From: Drosophila miranda
Lineage: Eukaryota > Arthropoda > Insecta > Diptera > Drosophilidae
Assembly (NCBI RefSeq): GCF_003369915.1
Contig: NC_046675.1
Coordinates: 2,976,001-3,040,000 of the forward strand
Reading direction: 5' to 3'
Length of the DNA stretch: 64,000 nt
A program made the position numbers and the translations under genes. This document shows positions 26,229 to 38,684 of this stretch, in pieces; the first letter of the stretch is position 1; every line of letters begins with the position of its first letter. The notes below the pieces were generated by a model, which saw only the letters and a list, made by a program, of their open reading frames with translations, was not told the origin of the DNA and did not search any database.

Positions 26229-26768
26229 GTTGTGGGTGACAATAATATTCAAATTCTACTTTGTTGCAGCGCCCAGCACAACGGGCACTGGGCATGGCAG
26301 TGACACTTTTACACTCAATATATCTGCCTAAGAAGTCGCCACTCGCCTGCTTACCCCCGTAACATACACTCAAAAAAAGCAGGAAACTCTTACGGCACGA
26401 AAAAGCGGTATCCCCGAGGAAAATCGGTTGGGGTTTGGCCATGATCCGACAAAAACCCGATATTTTGAATAAGCCTCAAAACCTCTATTAACTTTTTCGT
26501 GGTCAATGAACCTATTATTATTATGATAGTTTAATTGTTTTGTTATGCTCGTTACTGTCCATTTGGACTGTTTAAATAAATTGGAACGATTACGGCATGA
26601 CAGACCTATAACTGTGTAAGTAATTATCGGATCACAATAATGTCGAGCAACTGAGCATCATCGACAGTCTCACTAAAAGATCAATGAATGGATAATCTTT
26701 ACAGGATTATCTAATTTCTCAATCAATTTGAAGTTTTTCCGTGCCCATAATAGATATATATTATTGTT

Positions 26769-26774
26769 TTTATT
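26769..26774 (-). terminator. Poly(A) signal AATAAA of the DUF1091 gene
   Basis: Minus-strand AATAAA only about 10 bases after the stop codon at 26784-26786, implying a very short 3' UTR. More distal signals may be used instead. Confidence 0.45.
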
Positions 26775-26783
26775 TTACAAAGT

Positions 26784-27556
26784 TTAGGAAAGTGTCCCGT
26801 ACACGTTGACAGAAGCTCGATTTACGTTATTAGCAAACCAGTTGGAATGGAAAAGGTATTGGCCATGGGGATATGGGAGAACTTCCGTGAATTGCTTGTT
26901 AATATAGTCGGTAGACAGCTTATCCACCACCAGATCTTGCTGGAGGAAACCAAATTTGTAGAGTAAGATAATATGTTGCGTGTATACTTACATCGAAGGG
27001 GCAGGTATGATTCATGTTAGAGTGTGCGCTAAAAAGATTATAAAACCAACCAAACACTGGGTTTGATTTAGGATATTTTATTACTTTACAGGCATCCACG
27101 GTGATATTGTAGAGGAAAGGCTTATAGCCATTGAATCGCTTGAACAGGGAAATGTTTATCTAGAACAGGTGAGAGATCACAACAACTTGAAAAATACACA
27201 AATTTAGCTCTATAATCATACTTTCACTTGTCTAATGGGAATTTTATACAAATTCACTTTTAGCGACATGTACTTGTATGTCCGATTCACCGACTTTAGA
27301 TAGCAATACTCAAAATCGCAGAATTCCTTGTCCAATGAAGTGCAATTGATGTTTGTATACTCCACTTTGGTAGCAATCTAAGAAATGCGCTAGTAATTCA
27401 GAGGATTTTAATGTCGATTCAAAGGATACCCACTCCCCTGACTAGGTAAAGGAACACATAGAGCCGAAGCAGATAAATGTACGTAGCGTTCATCATGAAC
27501 ACCAATGAAACTATGGTGATATTTTCTCGCTTCGTGGATACGGCATGGTTACCCAT
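26784..27556 (-). CDS. DUF1091-family secreted protein, four exons
   Basis: Spliced CDS: 27556-27434, 27377-27228, 27159-26992, 26939-26784; every exon is in phase 0 and introns are 52-68 bases; 198 residues, typical for DUF1091. The ATG at 27556 is followed by a hydrophobic leader (VSLVFMMNATYIYLLRLYVF), so a secreted or membrane-anchored product is likely. The diagnostic family run is present: YTNINCTSLDK, FEYCYLKSVNRTYKYMSLKV, LFKRFNGYKPFLYNITVDAC, NMNHTCPFD, and a C-terminal VNRASVNVYGTLS. DUF1091 proteins are insect-specific; some (CheB-like) act in gustatory hairs in pheromone detection, while most are uncharacterised. Splice-site phases agree and the conserved cysteines are intact, so I read it as functional. 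The first donor (GGA|GTGGGT) is the weakest site. AATAAA at 26769-26774 follows the stop closely. No second copy is visible, although such genes are often clustered. Confidence 0.88.
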
Positions 27557-28106
27557 GGTCAATGAAGCGAGTAATTATCCGATTTAGTGTGTATATTTCA
27601 CATTTAAGCTGCGACTGATCAATCATGTATGTAAAGCATATGCAAAAACGATTGGTTGCAAGCAATAATTATGGAAATGAAAATACCAAAATATGATATA
27701 CATATGTATGTTAATTGTTGCGGTGATCACTTCTTCTCTGTGTAAAAGCTTTACGGTCTAATACATGTTTGTAATTGTGGGAGTGCTTCGGCGTTGTTGA
27801 AGTTATAATTCCCATAGTTTCATCAAATAGTTATTAATGCTAAAAAAATAAATTTAAGATATAGGCAAATATAGGCAAATAGGGATAAGAGTAGTTCAAT
27901 ATCGCTGTCTCAATGAAAAAGTCCCATTACCTATTCAAATATATCGTGGCTAATATTATTTTCCACAAATCTGACACACATTTATCTATTTTCTTACAGT
28001 GTAGTTCTCAAGTCCCGCTTGCGTTTTCATATTTATGTGTCTCCTGATAGCGACGCCCGTTGCAGTCAAAAGTTTTACTTCGTTCACACTCGCACTTGTG
28101 CTAGTA

Positions 28107-28134
28107 CTCTTCTCTCTCTCTCTCTCTCTCTCTC
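28107..28134. repeat. (TC)n microsatellite
   Basis: Twelve or more uninterrupted TC dinucleotides; another short CT run follows at 28141. Confidence 0.9.
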
Positions 28135-28645
28135 AGTTACCCTCTCTCTTTCTGTTTGTGTGCATGTGTGTATGTTTATATGCTAATACTTTAGCGCACA
28201 TGGCAGGGCGCTATTATCGCGACTGCCACTTGGGCGTCGAACTTCCGTTTCCCTGCTGCTTTTGCTTTTGCCATCGCCTTCAGCCTTCAACTCTGGAAGG
28301 GTCTCCTGATGGAGGAGGATCTCCGAGCACTGAGCACTGAGCACTCGATGGCAGCCCAAAAGCATTTGCAATTTCAGTTTGCATTTGAGCCTGAGCTCTC
28401 GTCTCTCTCTGTCTATCTCTCTGTCCATCTCTTTCTTTGACTCCCGCGCTGCTTCTCTCTCTTTCGTATGTTGTAAAATGAATTTTACTTCATTTTGATA
28501 TGTTTTCCCTGCTGGTTTTAGTGCTGGGCACATAAATACTTGTGGGATGTGTGGGGCGGCGTTCAGTTTGTTTTGCCACTATCGCAATGATAATAAATTT
28601 TATTAATCTGGCTGTCACCCACCCACACATACACATAGACATAGA

Positions 28646-28667
28646 CAGAGAGAGAGAGAGAGAGAGG
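28646..28667. repeat. (GA)n microsatellite
   Basis: About ten uninterrupted AG dinucleotides, after a CACATACACATAGACATAGACAG-like degenerate lead-in. Confidence 0.9.
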
Positions 28668-30603
28668 AAAGAGTTAGTGAAATGGATGGTGGAAGGGTGG
28701 GGTACACTCTCGCTGATCAAGTGCTCAACTAGTCGAGAATGCATTTGTAAGCGTGGCCGAGGATTCAGTGCCGCTTGGTGGCGTCTCTTACAGCTTGTTT
28801 CCATTTACATTTCGTGGCAGCTGTGTGTGAGAAAATTTATTTCATAATTATTGTTGTATGCTATAATCGTGTGGTATATTTATATTACTTATATACTCAC
28901 GGGAGTGCCCTGTGTTAGCTCCAAGTCCCTTAAAGAAAATCTAAATAAACTTCCCTTAAATTCCTGATTGAATTTCCCTAAAGATTCTTATGGCATCCTT
29001 AGAAGGATTTTCTTCAGCGTACCTTCAGAACATTTCAGGACACTCTAAAGCCAAGTAACCACCTAAATAGTTCACTCAGACGCGGTCACCAAAAAAAGAG
29101 TCCTAAACATCCAACCAACGCTTTCCGTGAGAGCTCCGACCTCAAAGGGATATATGTAGGTATGATTGTATGTGTGTATATGTGCTAGGTAAAAGTATGA
29201 GCTTGTGTGGAGCTGTTGGAAACTATATAGAAACTGGCAGAACTGGCTAATCAAAAATTAATTCAATTTCTTGTCCGCTCAAAGGCTGGTGGCCGCAGTG
29301 AAAGTGCGTCCACATCCTGTAAGGCCTCGTCCGGACTAGGCCACCGATTAAGGCCCTGAAGCCTGGAACAGGAACGGGGCTGAAAGCCAAGCATTAAATT
29401 TGATGATGTCAGCCATGCACGAACCCTTCCGACCATGTCCTGTTGCTATACATGGCTCCGGGAAATGCAGTCCAAAAACCAACAAATGCCGGAAATGCGC
29501 CGCGACTGTCGCTGGTGGAGATGGAGCTGCCCCTGCAGCTGCCACAGCCACTGCGATTAAACTTTCTGCATTAAATATTTGGAGGAGGGAGGGGGCTTGG
29601 GGTTTGAGTGCCTGGGGAATAGAATTGGGAACGAGGCGCGGATGCTGTGGCTGCCTTTTTGCCAAATCTAATTGCAAATTTTATGTAGCGACAGACCAGT
29701 CCGCCTCCGCGGACTCCCACTCGACAACTCTGTAGAAACAATGTGGCGGCCACTGGAAACTGTCACTTTTTTCCGTTGTTCGCGCTTCCCGTTTGGGCGG
29801 CAGTAAATCATGAAATTTATTTAACAACATGCAAGCCAGAAAACAAAAAAAAACAGGCAACATAAATTGCACAAATGTCCGCACATCGAGTGGCAGTAGC
29901 CGCTGCCCCCCATCTGCGTGACTGCAGTGGAGCCAATCCTCCAGGAGCAGAAGGAATTGTCATTAATTTTGATGTGTTTTTAATTCGGTTTTGTGGGGGC
30001 AACCCATTGAAAAAGCCTCAAAGAACACACAGAGAGGAGCATGGAAACACTATTTGGGATTTAATTAAAACTAATGAAAACTTTTGCCCCAGCTGCAAAC
30101 CTGCCACTGTGCCACTCGAGCAACAGTCAATCTTGCAATTTGGGCCCAACGACAAATGACAAGAGGCAGACACGGACCGGCACCGACTGCTGCCGTCTGG
30201 CACCGGCCGAACACTTGGCTGGCATTTTCAGAAATCTACCACAACTGGAAGGGAATTCGGACATATACGTATGAGACGGAGATGGAGACCGGAGACCGCA
30301 GACCGGGGACGAATTTCAGATTCGACCTCCAGGCAGAATGACAGAGAAAAGTTGAAAACACTTTTGCCACAATTGCAGAAACCGAACGAAATGAGCTACA
30401 GCCATGCACTCGAGGGCACCTCGGAAATGAGCAATGAAAGTGCGTGGCCAAGTTGGACGCCATTATGCAATTACACAAGTCCCTCAGTCTTCAGTCCCCA
30501 GCCCCCAGCCACCAGTCCCAGCGCTAGCCCTAGCCCAGTGTATTCTGGGAACAGAGCTATGGGCCGGAGAAACGAGTATCAAATCTCAATCTCTTTTTGT
30601 TCT

Positions 30604-30683
30604 TTTTTTATTTTGTTTATGTTTGTTTATGTTCGTTTATGTTTGTTTGTTATTTTTGTTATGTTTATTTTGTTTATTGTAGT
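30604..30683 (-). repeat. (ATAAACA)n-like tract in the probable 3' UTR of the orphan gene
   Basis: On the minus strand about eight AYAAAC/ATAAACA units run in tandem, 175-250 bases after the orphan gene's stop. Several units form AATAAA hexamers, so this is the likely polyadenylation region. The same word (TGTTTAT on the plus strand) matches the forkhead-factor core. Confidence 0.6.
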
Positions 30684-30856
30684 TTATGATGAAATTGAAC
30701 CGCATATATATCCCAGATCCCGTGAAATTCTAAGAGAGTTGTTCGCCTCAGTTCTTCTTTGGAAGATATCCAAATCTGGATTTTCTTAATAGCTTCCAGC
30801 GCGTTGTACTGGTCTTTGGAGCAACAATGGTGCCCGTCTTTGCCTCGGATGCCGCC

Positions 30857-31801
30857 TTAATTGTCAGACCTGGGGGAGGTCTCACAGCTTGGAGACCGGC
30901 ATCTGGGTGTGCGAAGTATCGCGTAATTTTGGGACCGCATTGGTACTGTGGGCATCTGTCCTAGCTGTCGAGCTGACGATTTTCGAGCTAACAGACTGCG
31001 GTTTCTTTTCTGGTTGCTCGGCGACTCCGTTTCTAGTTGCACGAGTAACTCCTCTTCTGGCTGGAGGAAGGAGTCCTTTTCTGGCTGGACGATGGACTCT
31101 GTTTCTGAATGCACGACGGACTCCGTTTCTGGCTGCAAAATGGACACGGGTAATCCGATTTGCTGCACGAAGCAATTGGATGCCCCACCTTCTGGCTTAA
31201 TGCTCACTAAGAAGCAGTAGGCGTTTCCCTCCACCAACGGCTGCTCCTGTAGGAGCTGCAGCTGCATGAGCTGATCCCCAATATGATTGATAATCCTCAT
31301 TGATTCTGTAGAGGATCTCCTCCGATCGTTAAGTGACGGCTTGACTCTGTCAATGAGGAAGGTGGCCTGCCTGCTGATGCCAGGACGTTTTTCTCCATCT
31401 TGTTCCTCCGTCTCCTTCGAAAATATGCGCAGTTCCTGCATTTCCTGAAAGAACTTCTCGTCCATCTCGGTCATTGTGATTGGCATGTCGGGCGGTGGCT
31501 TTGTGTCCTCAAAGCGGTCTAGCAATCGGTCACACTCCGCCATTACCTTCGCCATTCGCTCGGCCTCTATTTGGTCCAAGTCAGCCACAGTCGGGGGACA
31601 GTATGTCAAAGGCATTGCATCCACAAGAATGAACGGAACGCCATCGCTGGTAGACTGTTCCCCCTGCTCTGTTCCAGCTATATTCTGATTCCCGGCATTG
31701 TTGCTTCCAATACCGTTCGCATTGGCTTTGTTTAATTGGCCAGTGGGGTCCGATGGCCCGGAATTCTTAGCGGACTTACGGCTCTTCTTCGTTTTGTTCA
31801 T
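30857..31801 (-). CDS. Intronless gene of unknown function, 314 residues
   Basis: I do not recognise the family. One open frame from an ATG at 31801 to TAA at 30857. Sections: a basic, Lys/Ser-rich N-terminus (MNKTKKSRKSAKN); an Asn/Gly/Gln-rich low-complexity stretch (residues 20-50); a middle part (about 54-150) with normal composition, including VPFILVDAMPLTYCPP and a probable acidic helix rich in E, M, A and K; an Arg/Ser patch (DRRRSSTES); a Gln-rich helix (DQLMQLQLLQEQ); then four to five degenerate repeats of Q-P-E-x-E/D-S-x-V/L near residues 225-265; and a basic Ser/Arg C-terminus. No signal peptide or membrane span, so probably intracellular. Codon use is ordinary and the same region on the other strand reads as a shadow. 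AATAAA words follow at about 30660-30680. A single-exon, compact gene of this type is often testis-expressed in flies, but that is a guess. Confidence 0.72.
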   Translation of the reverse strand: MNKTKKSRKSAKNSGPSDPTGQLNKANANGIGSNNAGNQNIAGTEQGEQSTSDGVPFILVDAMPLTYCPPTVADLDQIEAERMAKVMAECDRLLDRFEDTKPPPDMPITMTEMDEKFFQEMQELRIFSKETEEQDGEKRPGISRQATFLIDRVKPSLNDRRRSSTESMRIINHIGDQLMQLQLLQEQPLVEGNAYCFLVSIKPEGGASNCFVQQIGLPVSILQPETESVVHSETESIVQPEKDSFLQPEEELLVQLETESPSNQKRNRSLLARKSSARQLGQMPTVPMRSQNYAILRTPRCRSPSCETSPRSDN

Positions 31802-31837
31802 TATGCTGTGAGTATGGGTGCATCAGTGGCTGTAGGC

Positions 31838-31994
31838 ATGGGTGTAGGTGTGGGTGTATGTGTGGGTGCTGGTATGGGTGCTGGTGTGGGTGGGTATGTG
31901 CATTAAGCAAACGATCGGCAGGCCGAGCAAATTTGCCAGCGCCAAACGCTTTGCCATTCATCGGATTGGTGTGGTGTGGTGTGGTGTGGTGTGG
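31838..31994. repeat. TGGGTG-rich minisatellite and (GGTGT)n upstream of the orphan gene
   Basis: 31838-31900 holds imperfect GGGTGT/GGGTGC units and 31968-31994 holds five tandem GGTGT units. On the minus strand these are CACCC/CCACA repeats 40-190 bases before the orphan ATG, so inside its promoter or 5' UTR. Confidence 0.8.
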
Positions 31995-33070
31995 CCAGGG
32001 CTGAAAACTAATCCGCGATTAGCTGAACAGCTAGCGAACACTCGAGCACTCACCTGAAGGCCAGAAACTTAATGGTGCCGCTTCGATACCACAAACAAAC
32101 AGAAATTTAAGCTGCTCAAAAGTACTCCGGATGAAAAACACAAAATTGAAAAGGAGGAAACTTCTCTGCGTACACAAGAATCAAGAGCACAAGGAAAGTC
32201 CCTCTTCGTCTTGGGTACGGGCACGGGCACTTGTGGCTGCTTCTCTCAGTAGACTATGGGATCTGGATCGGAATGGAGGGAATGGAGGGAATGGGAGTGG
32301 TGTACAATCCGTAAACCAAAACTTTATTTTGTGCTGATAAAAACTTAAATGTTGCTTCTGCCCCTTACTGTGCCTGTTCCTGTGTTCCTGTATTTCTGTT
32401 TCTGCTTTTGCCTCTGCCACTGCCTCTGCCACTGCCACGCAATCGTAAATGTTTGATATCCCCAAAGGTTAACAATTTCCTGCCGCTGGCCTCTTCCGAC
32501 CTGCTCGGCTTTTCCTGGCTCAAGCTCAAGTTAGTTTCCTCTGTTTCTTATTTGGTTTTAAAAGAATTTTGTGGTTGGCCAAATGAAACCGCAGCGTTGG
32601 TGGATGCCACAAGCAAGTACACGTACACACCGTACACGGTGTGTATGTGTCTGTGCTGCTGGCGTGTGTGGCTCTTGGCTATTGCTGGGTTGAGTGGGTC
32701 GAAAGTGGAATTTAGAAATATTCCCGAATACTCTGTGACTATGATTTCTGATATTCTATATCTCGATAGTACTGTCACTCGTATCTATAGAACTTGACAG
32801 AACAGGCAATGCATCAATGATGCACATTAGATCTGTTCATAGTGAACAAATATTGGATTAACCCAAAGCAAACACAGTCGGGAAAGAGCGCCTTCCTTTC
32901 CGCTTCTCTCTTTGGCCTACGATATGACTTACGATATTCGAGGGCGCTTACTCTTTGTACTAAAAGAGCTTTTGGCTCTCTCTGGCCTAGTCCTGGCCGT
33001 CGAGGGGAGAGCCGAGACTGCCACACGAAGCTCCACGACCGCCACACGAGGCACAAACAAATCAAACAGG

Positions 33071-33097
33071 CCCGTGTCCGTGTCCGTGTCCGTGTCC
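33071..33097. repeat. (CGTGTC)n hexanucleotide repeat
   Basis: Four tandem CGTGTC units. Confidence 0.85.
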
Positions 33098-36000
33098 CAG
33101 TGCATTCAGTCGAAATCGGCGCGAACTGTGGCAAGGACGTGTACGCAAGTTTCGGCAAAAGTCAGTCTGAAGTCGAGCTGTGGCTAAAGTTCGTGGCAAA
33201 GTTGAGCCATTGCAGGTGCTTGGGGGCAGGCAACCGGAGGCGTGAAAACACATTTGTGGCGAGTGTAATTTTTTCCCTTCCACCCCGCTAAACGTGTGCG
33301 GGCAATTAAAGTTCCTCGTGGCACCTCCATCGTCTGAGTGAGTGACTGCTGACTGGTCGCGCAAATTGCATGTCAGGGCAGAGGGTGCATGCCATCGAAA
33401 TGAATGTGCCGCAGGAATACAAAGCTTAAAGTGTTGCATAGCTAGTAGCTACCCCTCCAGTTCAGTTTCAGGCCGCACTAAGTGGAATTACCAACCAAAA
33501 GTGCACAAACATACATATGTATGTACTTATGTAAACCGCATCAAAGGCAAGTGAAATTAATAAATGTAAATGGACTTACATGAAACCACACGTGTGCACA
33601 GTGTAAAAAATCTAATTAATGCTGAGAGAAAGACAGAAAGAGGGAAAATTTTGGATAAAAAACAAATGCAAATGGCCGGCAGGTTGCTGTGAAAGCAGCA
33701 GCCACATATGAAGCCAGGGAAATGCCATTCGGTTGACAAAAACAAAGCCCAGACCCCAGTGGAGAGAAACTCGCATATATATCAAAATTTATGGAACCCC
33801 CTCCCTCACATTTATGTGGGAATGGGGGCTCTTCTGGCATGGCTCTGGTTGTGGCAGCAATTTTATTTATTTGTTTGCTTTACTTATACAGCAGAAACGA
33901 CAACAACTACTATGCCAGAGGGAAAACTCTAATGAAAACCAACAGCATTCTGTTGGCACTTTCTATTCTGGAATATTTCCCATCAAATGCCGAACTTTTG
34001 AGGCATCTCTCCAGATTCAAGTGCTGGCAATTAGCCGAGCGGTTTCTCTCCCTTTAAATCGTGTTTGACTTTTGAGTGACCACCCTTTGAGGGAGTCTAG
34101 CCCCCTGCTGGCAACATCCAATGGGGCCTGGCGAGTGGGGCAATTGTGGGCAAACAATGCATATTCTAAAATGCTAAATGGTTGGCCATTGTAGGTGCCC
34201 TTGCCACCAAACCACAACTGAAATGATGGCCAACAAAGCGCGGGAGTTGTCAAAACAAAGCACATAACGATTCAGTTAGGGTTCGCTTCGAATTGTCATA
34301 ATTTCAATTAAAATTCAATTGAAAATATATGCACAGGCAAACAATGGCGTAAATCATGGGATTGGGGCCCACAGCACGGCCATAAAAGTCAATTGAATTA
34401 TGCATTCAGCGAAATTTATCCCTATATATACACGAGAAACAATATACATACATATATCATATCAGTGTGTACATAGGCAGAACTCCAAAAGAATATCCAT
34501 TCCTTCTCCCCTTTTCGGTATTGATTAACCATTGAAAGGTAATTGACATTTCAATAATTCCATAAATAGTCAAGTAACGGGCCCGAACCCTACCCTACCC
34601 CTTTCCACCATTTCCCATTAAGCGTTTTCCATTTTCTTTCCTTTTGCTTTCAATTTAGTTCACGCCACTTGAGCGAACTTAAATATTTCTTCACACTTTG
34701 CCTTGTCGCCATCGTCTTTTGGCGAAAGTTTTCCAATTATATGTCGCCTTTTTTGTACCCAAAAACAGTTTTTCCACAACGCGTTTCATATTTGCTTCTT
34801 TTTTTGTGCCTTCGCTTCTCTCTTCCTCTTCTCGCTGGGCAAAGTTTTTATCGGCGCACAGAAAAAATTATGCTTTCGTTCATATATGATTGGCATAGCG
34901 GCGGCCCGAAAGTTTTTCCCCCCCAGCAAAAGGTTATCATAGGCAGAGTTTTTCTTCCGAAAGAGACAATTTTTCAGAGCTACAGTATTCGTATTTTCGT
35001 TGCTGCCAGATCAAATGAAAATCAATTCTGATTTGGGACAAATGTAAGCCGAAAGTCAGGTACATTTTGGCCCTGCACTTATGGTCTTGTTCGTCCGGAC
35101 TTGTTGATATTGTTTTAGCCTTATTTGCATTTGCATTACCATCACTACCTACCTCTATATATATGTATGTATAGGTGTATCTGTAGCTGTGTGTACTGCC
35201 ATCCGCATGTTCCAAGATATGGCATACACGTTATTTCACTTTAGTACATTAGGGCAGACTTCCTCCCGCCGGTGCGCTTAATTTCCGGCAGAGTCAACAA
35301 TACGAATAGGAATCCCTGGGGGGAGTTTGCGGAGTGGGAAAGACCACTGGGGATTAAGGATTGGTCTTTCTTCTCCCTTTCTCTCCTTCTCCCTCTTTCT
35401 TTGTTTTTGTGCTTGCTTCCTGTGCATTAAGAGACATTCTCAGAGAGAGAGAGAGACAGATAGGAGCGGATATATAATTATGGGTAACATTGGGGAATTT
35501 TGTGATTCCCAAGTATTTTATCTTTTATTCAATATTCAACGTTCTAAAATCGAATTTCAGCTTCATTAACATCCAAAGAAATATTTTCATTCAAGTCGTT
35601 AAACATTTCGAACCACAATCATGTGTCGGTTTTCACATGTAAACGCCAAAACCTTTGTCCAATTAGGGACCTGAAGCGGTTTCCTTGTAATTACATTACC
35701 GACTCTGGCGCACTTCCGCTTAATCAAATATTAATGTTCTTGCATTTAATTTATTAAAATGAAATTTAATAATGTAGATTTTTATGCTCCTTCCCTCCAA
35801 CATACCAACCGCGCAGTGGGCGGGGGCCAATCAATTTGATGGGAATTCGTTTCACATGTACCATGTATTTTACGCTTCACGCAGCCGTTAAACTCTCAAC
35901 CGCCACCGCCTCTACACCGCACTGTCGCTGTGTGCATATTTGAGAGCCCTCGTATCACTCATACGCACCGTTGCCCCACTCTAAAGCCATCTCTCGCGAG

Positions 36001-38684
36001 GCACAAACGTAGCACACAAATCTTTCATATAACATTTAATTTTTTTGACTCACGCGCCAACTTTTGCGGCAAGTCAAGCAAGTCAAGGAGTGGGTGCCCC
36101 AAGGAGCCAGGCTGAGCTGCGGCTGTGAGACTTGGGAAGCCGCCGCCGCCGCAGCCACAAAGTTGCCATGGGAATGCTGTGGTGCGAGAGCGATATTATA
36201 TATAGCCGGAGCTAAGGGTAAGGCAATGGCCGCTGAGGGTTCTCAATTTGTGGAACTATTTATAGACGCAGCATTCATGGACCTTGGTTATGCCCGAAAA
36301 CCGCTAAGGGCTTTCCATTGAATCACTTTTGTTTGTTTGTTAGTTGTATTTAAAATATTTTGGTTTCAAATTCCATTACTCCGTCATACTTCACCCCCTT
36401 TCCCTTTGCTGTGAAAATTGCCTTACACTCCGCTTTCTGGCGCATTAAGTACTTTTTCATTTCCTTTTCTGCAGCGACTCCCTGCCTCGTTTTCTGTTTT
36501 TGTGGCGCGCCGAGAGAGGGAGAGAGCAACAAAATTTGTTTGCCATAAAAAATGTTTGCGAGCTACGCGTCTGGGTGACAAAATGTGCGATGGTGCCCCC
36601 ATCTGCCACACAATTGCGGCATGCCGTGGCTTTCCACTTGCCTAACGCTACTTTGCATACCGATCCGCTTTGTACTTTCCTCGTTGCCTGGTTTTGTTTT
36701 TGTTTTTGTTTTGTTTTTTCTCTTCCCCGGCTTTCTTTTTTCCAGCTCTGTGCTCATTTATTTTGTATGTGTCTTGCACCTGAAATAAGACACCTGGAAC
36801 GGGGAGAGGGAAGGAAGAGGGAGCCACTGTCAAACGGATGGGCGGGCACAAGTATGGCATTAAAAATTTAAGTTTTATGTCAATGTATGTCTTCTGCTCT
36901 GACTTCCTGCCTCTGAACTGTACACGGAGTTCTCTTTTTGACGTTGATTTAATTAAAGCCCCAACAATTTGGACGAAAACTGCAGTCGAAGTAGCCAAAC
37001 AACGCCCAAAAGTAATAGGCCCCATCAAATATATATGTACATAGGGCATGGGGGTGTATGTGCCTCGCGTTCAGCAAATTATGATTTATTTATAATAGTT
37101 GGCTTAGGACGATCCCCGGCTGAGGTTGGCCTATAAAAAGGAGGCAGTCATAAACACTTTGTAGTTGGCTTTCACGCTCCGCATGACAAGTTGGACCATT
37201 CCATATCTTTTTTTTGTATCCTCCCATAAACGCATTTTATCCTCAACACGTGATATTTTTTAACACACGAGAGAGAATCTTTATTAGTTGAGCACTCTAT
37301 GGAGAGGCCATCAAAACTGGGATGGAAACAACGTGGAAGCACATCTGTGCGGATGGAATAAAATGTACAGCCACCCCGAAATGAATTTGCATTGTCCATC
37401 AAACTGTTCTTATTTGTTTTCCCTTTTCTCCCTGAGGTATATATTTTTTGTGAAGTTGGCAGCTGCATTTGTTTATGGGAGAACATTTTTACGACCCACT
37501 TTATCAGATCGTTACCGCAACGAACTTAAAAAAAAAGGTATCGTCCTCCCTCACCCTCATCCAATCAATTGTCATCGATGCGATGTCCTATGTGATGTCC
37601 TAATCCGTCAAGCCGCATGGGTCTGATGGAGTGCTTAACTGCTTGACATACAGAAGCCACATGAATTTATTGAGAAAGCCAAATCCACATGAAAGTCCCA
37701 TTAAATATATTGTATCTGCCAGATCAAGCAGTGTCCGAATGGGAGCATCCCCACTTGATTTACTTTTCTCCTCAGTAATTGATATTTAGTGACATTTTTA
37801 GAGCTGGGATTCACATTGGATGTGAACAATCAGAACCACATTCAAAGCCATACAATTTGTACATCTTTAATCGCATGTCAGGTCCAACTTCGACGGGGAC
37901 CACAATTTGGCTTTGAGCGCTAATGTAAAATTTATTTTTAATTGGATTAAGTGTCAAACATTTTGACTTTGTGCCAGCAATAATTTAGTCTGTTGAATTT
38001 TAATGCGATTTTTGGTAATGCAACTTTTGCACCTGCACCGGCCACACCACCACAAACTGCTCCCCATCCCACCCGTGCCTTCAGGCACATAACTTCCTGT
38101 GGAAAAGTGGCTGGGGCTGGGGCTGGGGCTCGGACCCAGATTCATGTGTCAAATGAAAAATCAATACCATTATATCCAAAATACACAGAGAAGATATACA
38201 CTTGTGCTGGGCCATGTAAATAGCTGGTTGACATTCTGACAACACGACAGGCCGTCGGGAGGGGACTTCAAATGACTCCCCTAATGTTATTAGGTCACTT
38301 GCGGCTATATGTTTATTTCTATGTTTCTAAAGCACACACACACGTGTGCATGTGGGCATGTGTGTGTGGTTTTTCGTATTGTACGAGTGGAAAATGAAAA
38401 GCAGTAGCGGGACGGTGGGATGGCGGTATGATGGGAGGAAATTTAATTTCCCAGCCCATCACAGTTGGGAAAAATTATAATAATTGCTAAAATAATCGAT
38501 TTGGGGCCGGGTGCTGATATTGGCCAGTGCATATTAAACCATATTCCCATAATAGCAGGGATAGCAGGGGCTCTGTAGTTTGTATATCGCAGAGCAGATA
38601 CTGCCAGAGCTCAGAAAGTTGTGTCAACAATCTGAAAGATACACAATACATCCATTGCCTGCATGCACACAGAAGATACTCGCT

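Larger units (their letters stand above)
11975..26768. other. Large non-coding interval between UGT and the DUF1091 gene
   Basis: Nearly 15 kb in which I find no gene I can support. Sequence at 12100-13400 is AT-rich with many ATATATA runs. From 13800 on it is rich in CA/GT and CAG/GCA simple repeats and in CAATTA/TAATTG-like homeodomain-type words. It includes the ATGCAAAT cluster at 16786-16831, an AT/TAATTA block at 23840-23920, CAGGAG repeats, a TCTGT tract and a CT-rich tract near 26000. A 152-codon ATG frame at 21794-22252 is noted as a finding. The other open frames are compositional shadows. Confidence 0.6.
27557..30603. other. Non-coding interval left of the orphan gene
   Basis: About 3 kb. 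AT-rich near 27600-28000 (upstream of the DUF1091 gene), then microsatellites: (TC)n at 28107-28134 and (GA)n at 28646-28667. The rest is mixed sequence with short, low-complexity frames only. No gene supported. Confidence 0.6.

Noticed and set aside
30271..30789. 172-residue plus-strand frame ending in a hydrophobic stretch
   Set aside because: The hydrophobic part is the TGTTTAT repeat read as FVYVRLCLF-like residues; it lies in the 3' region of the orphan gene.
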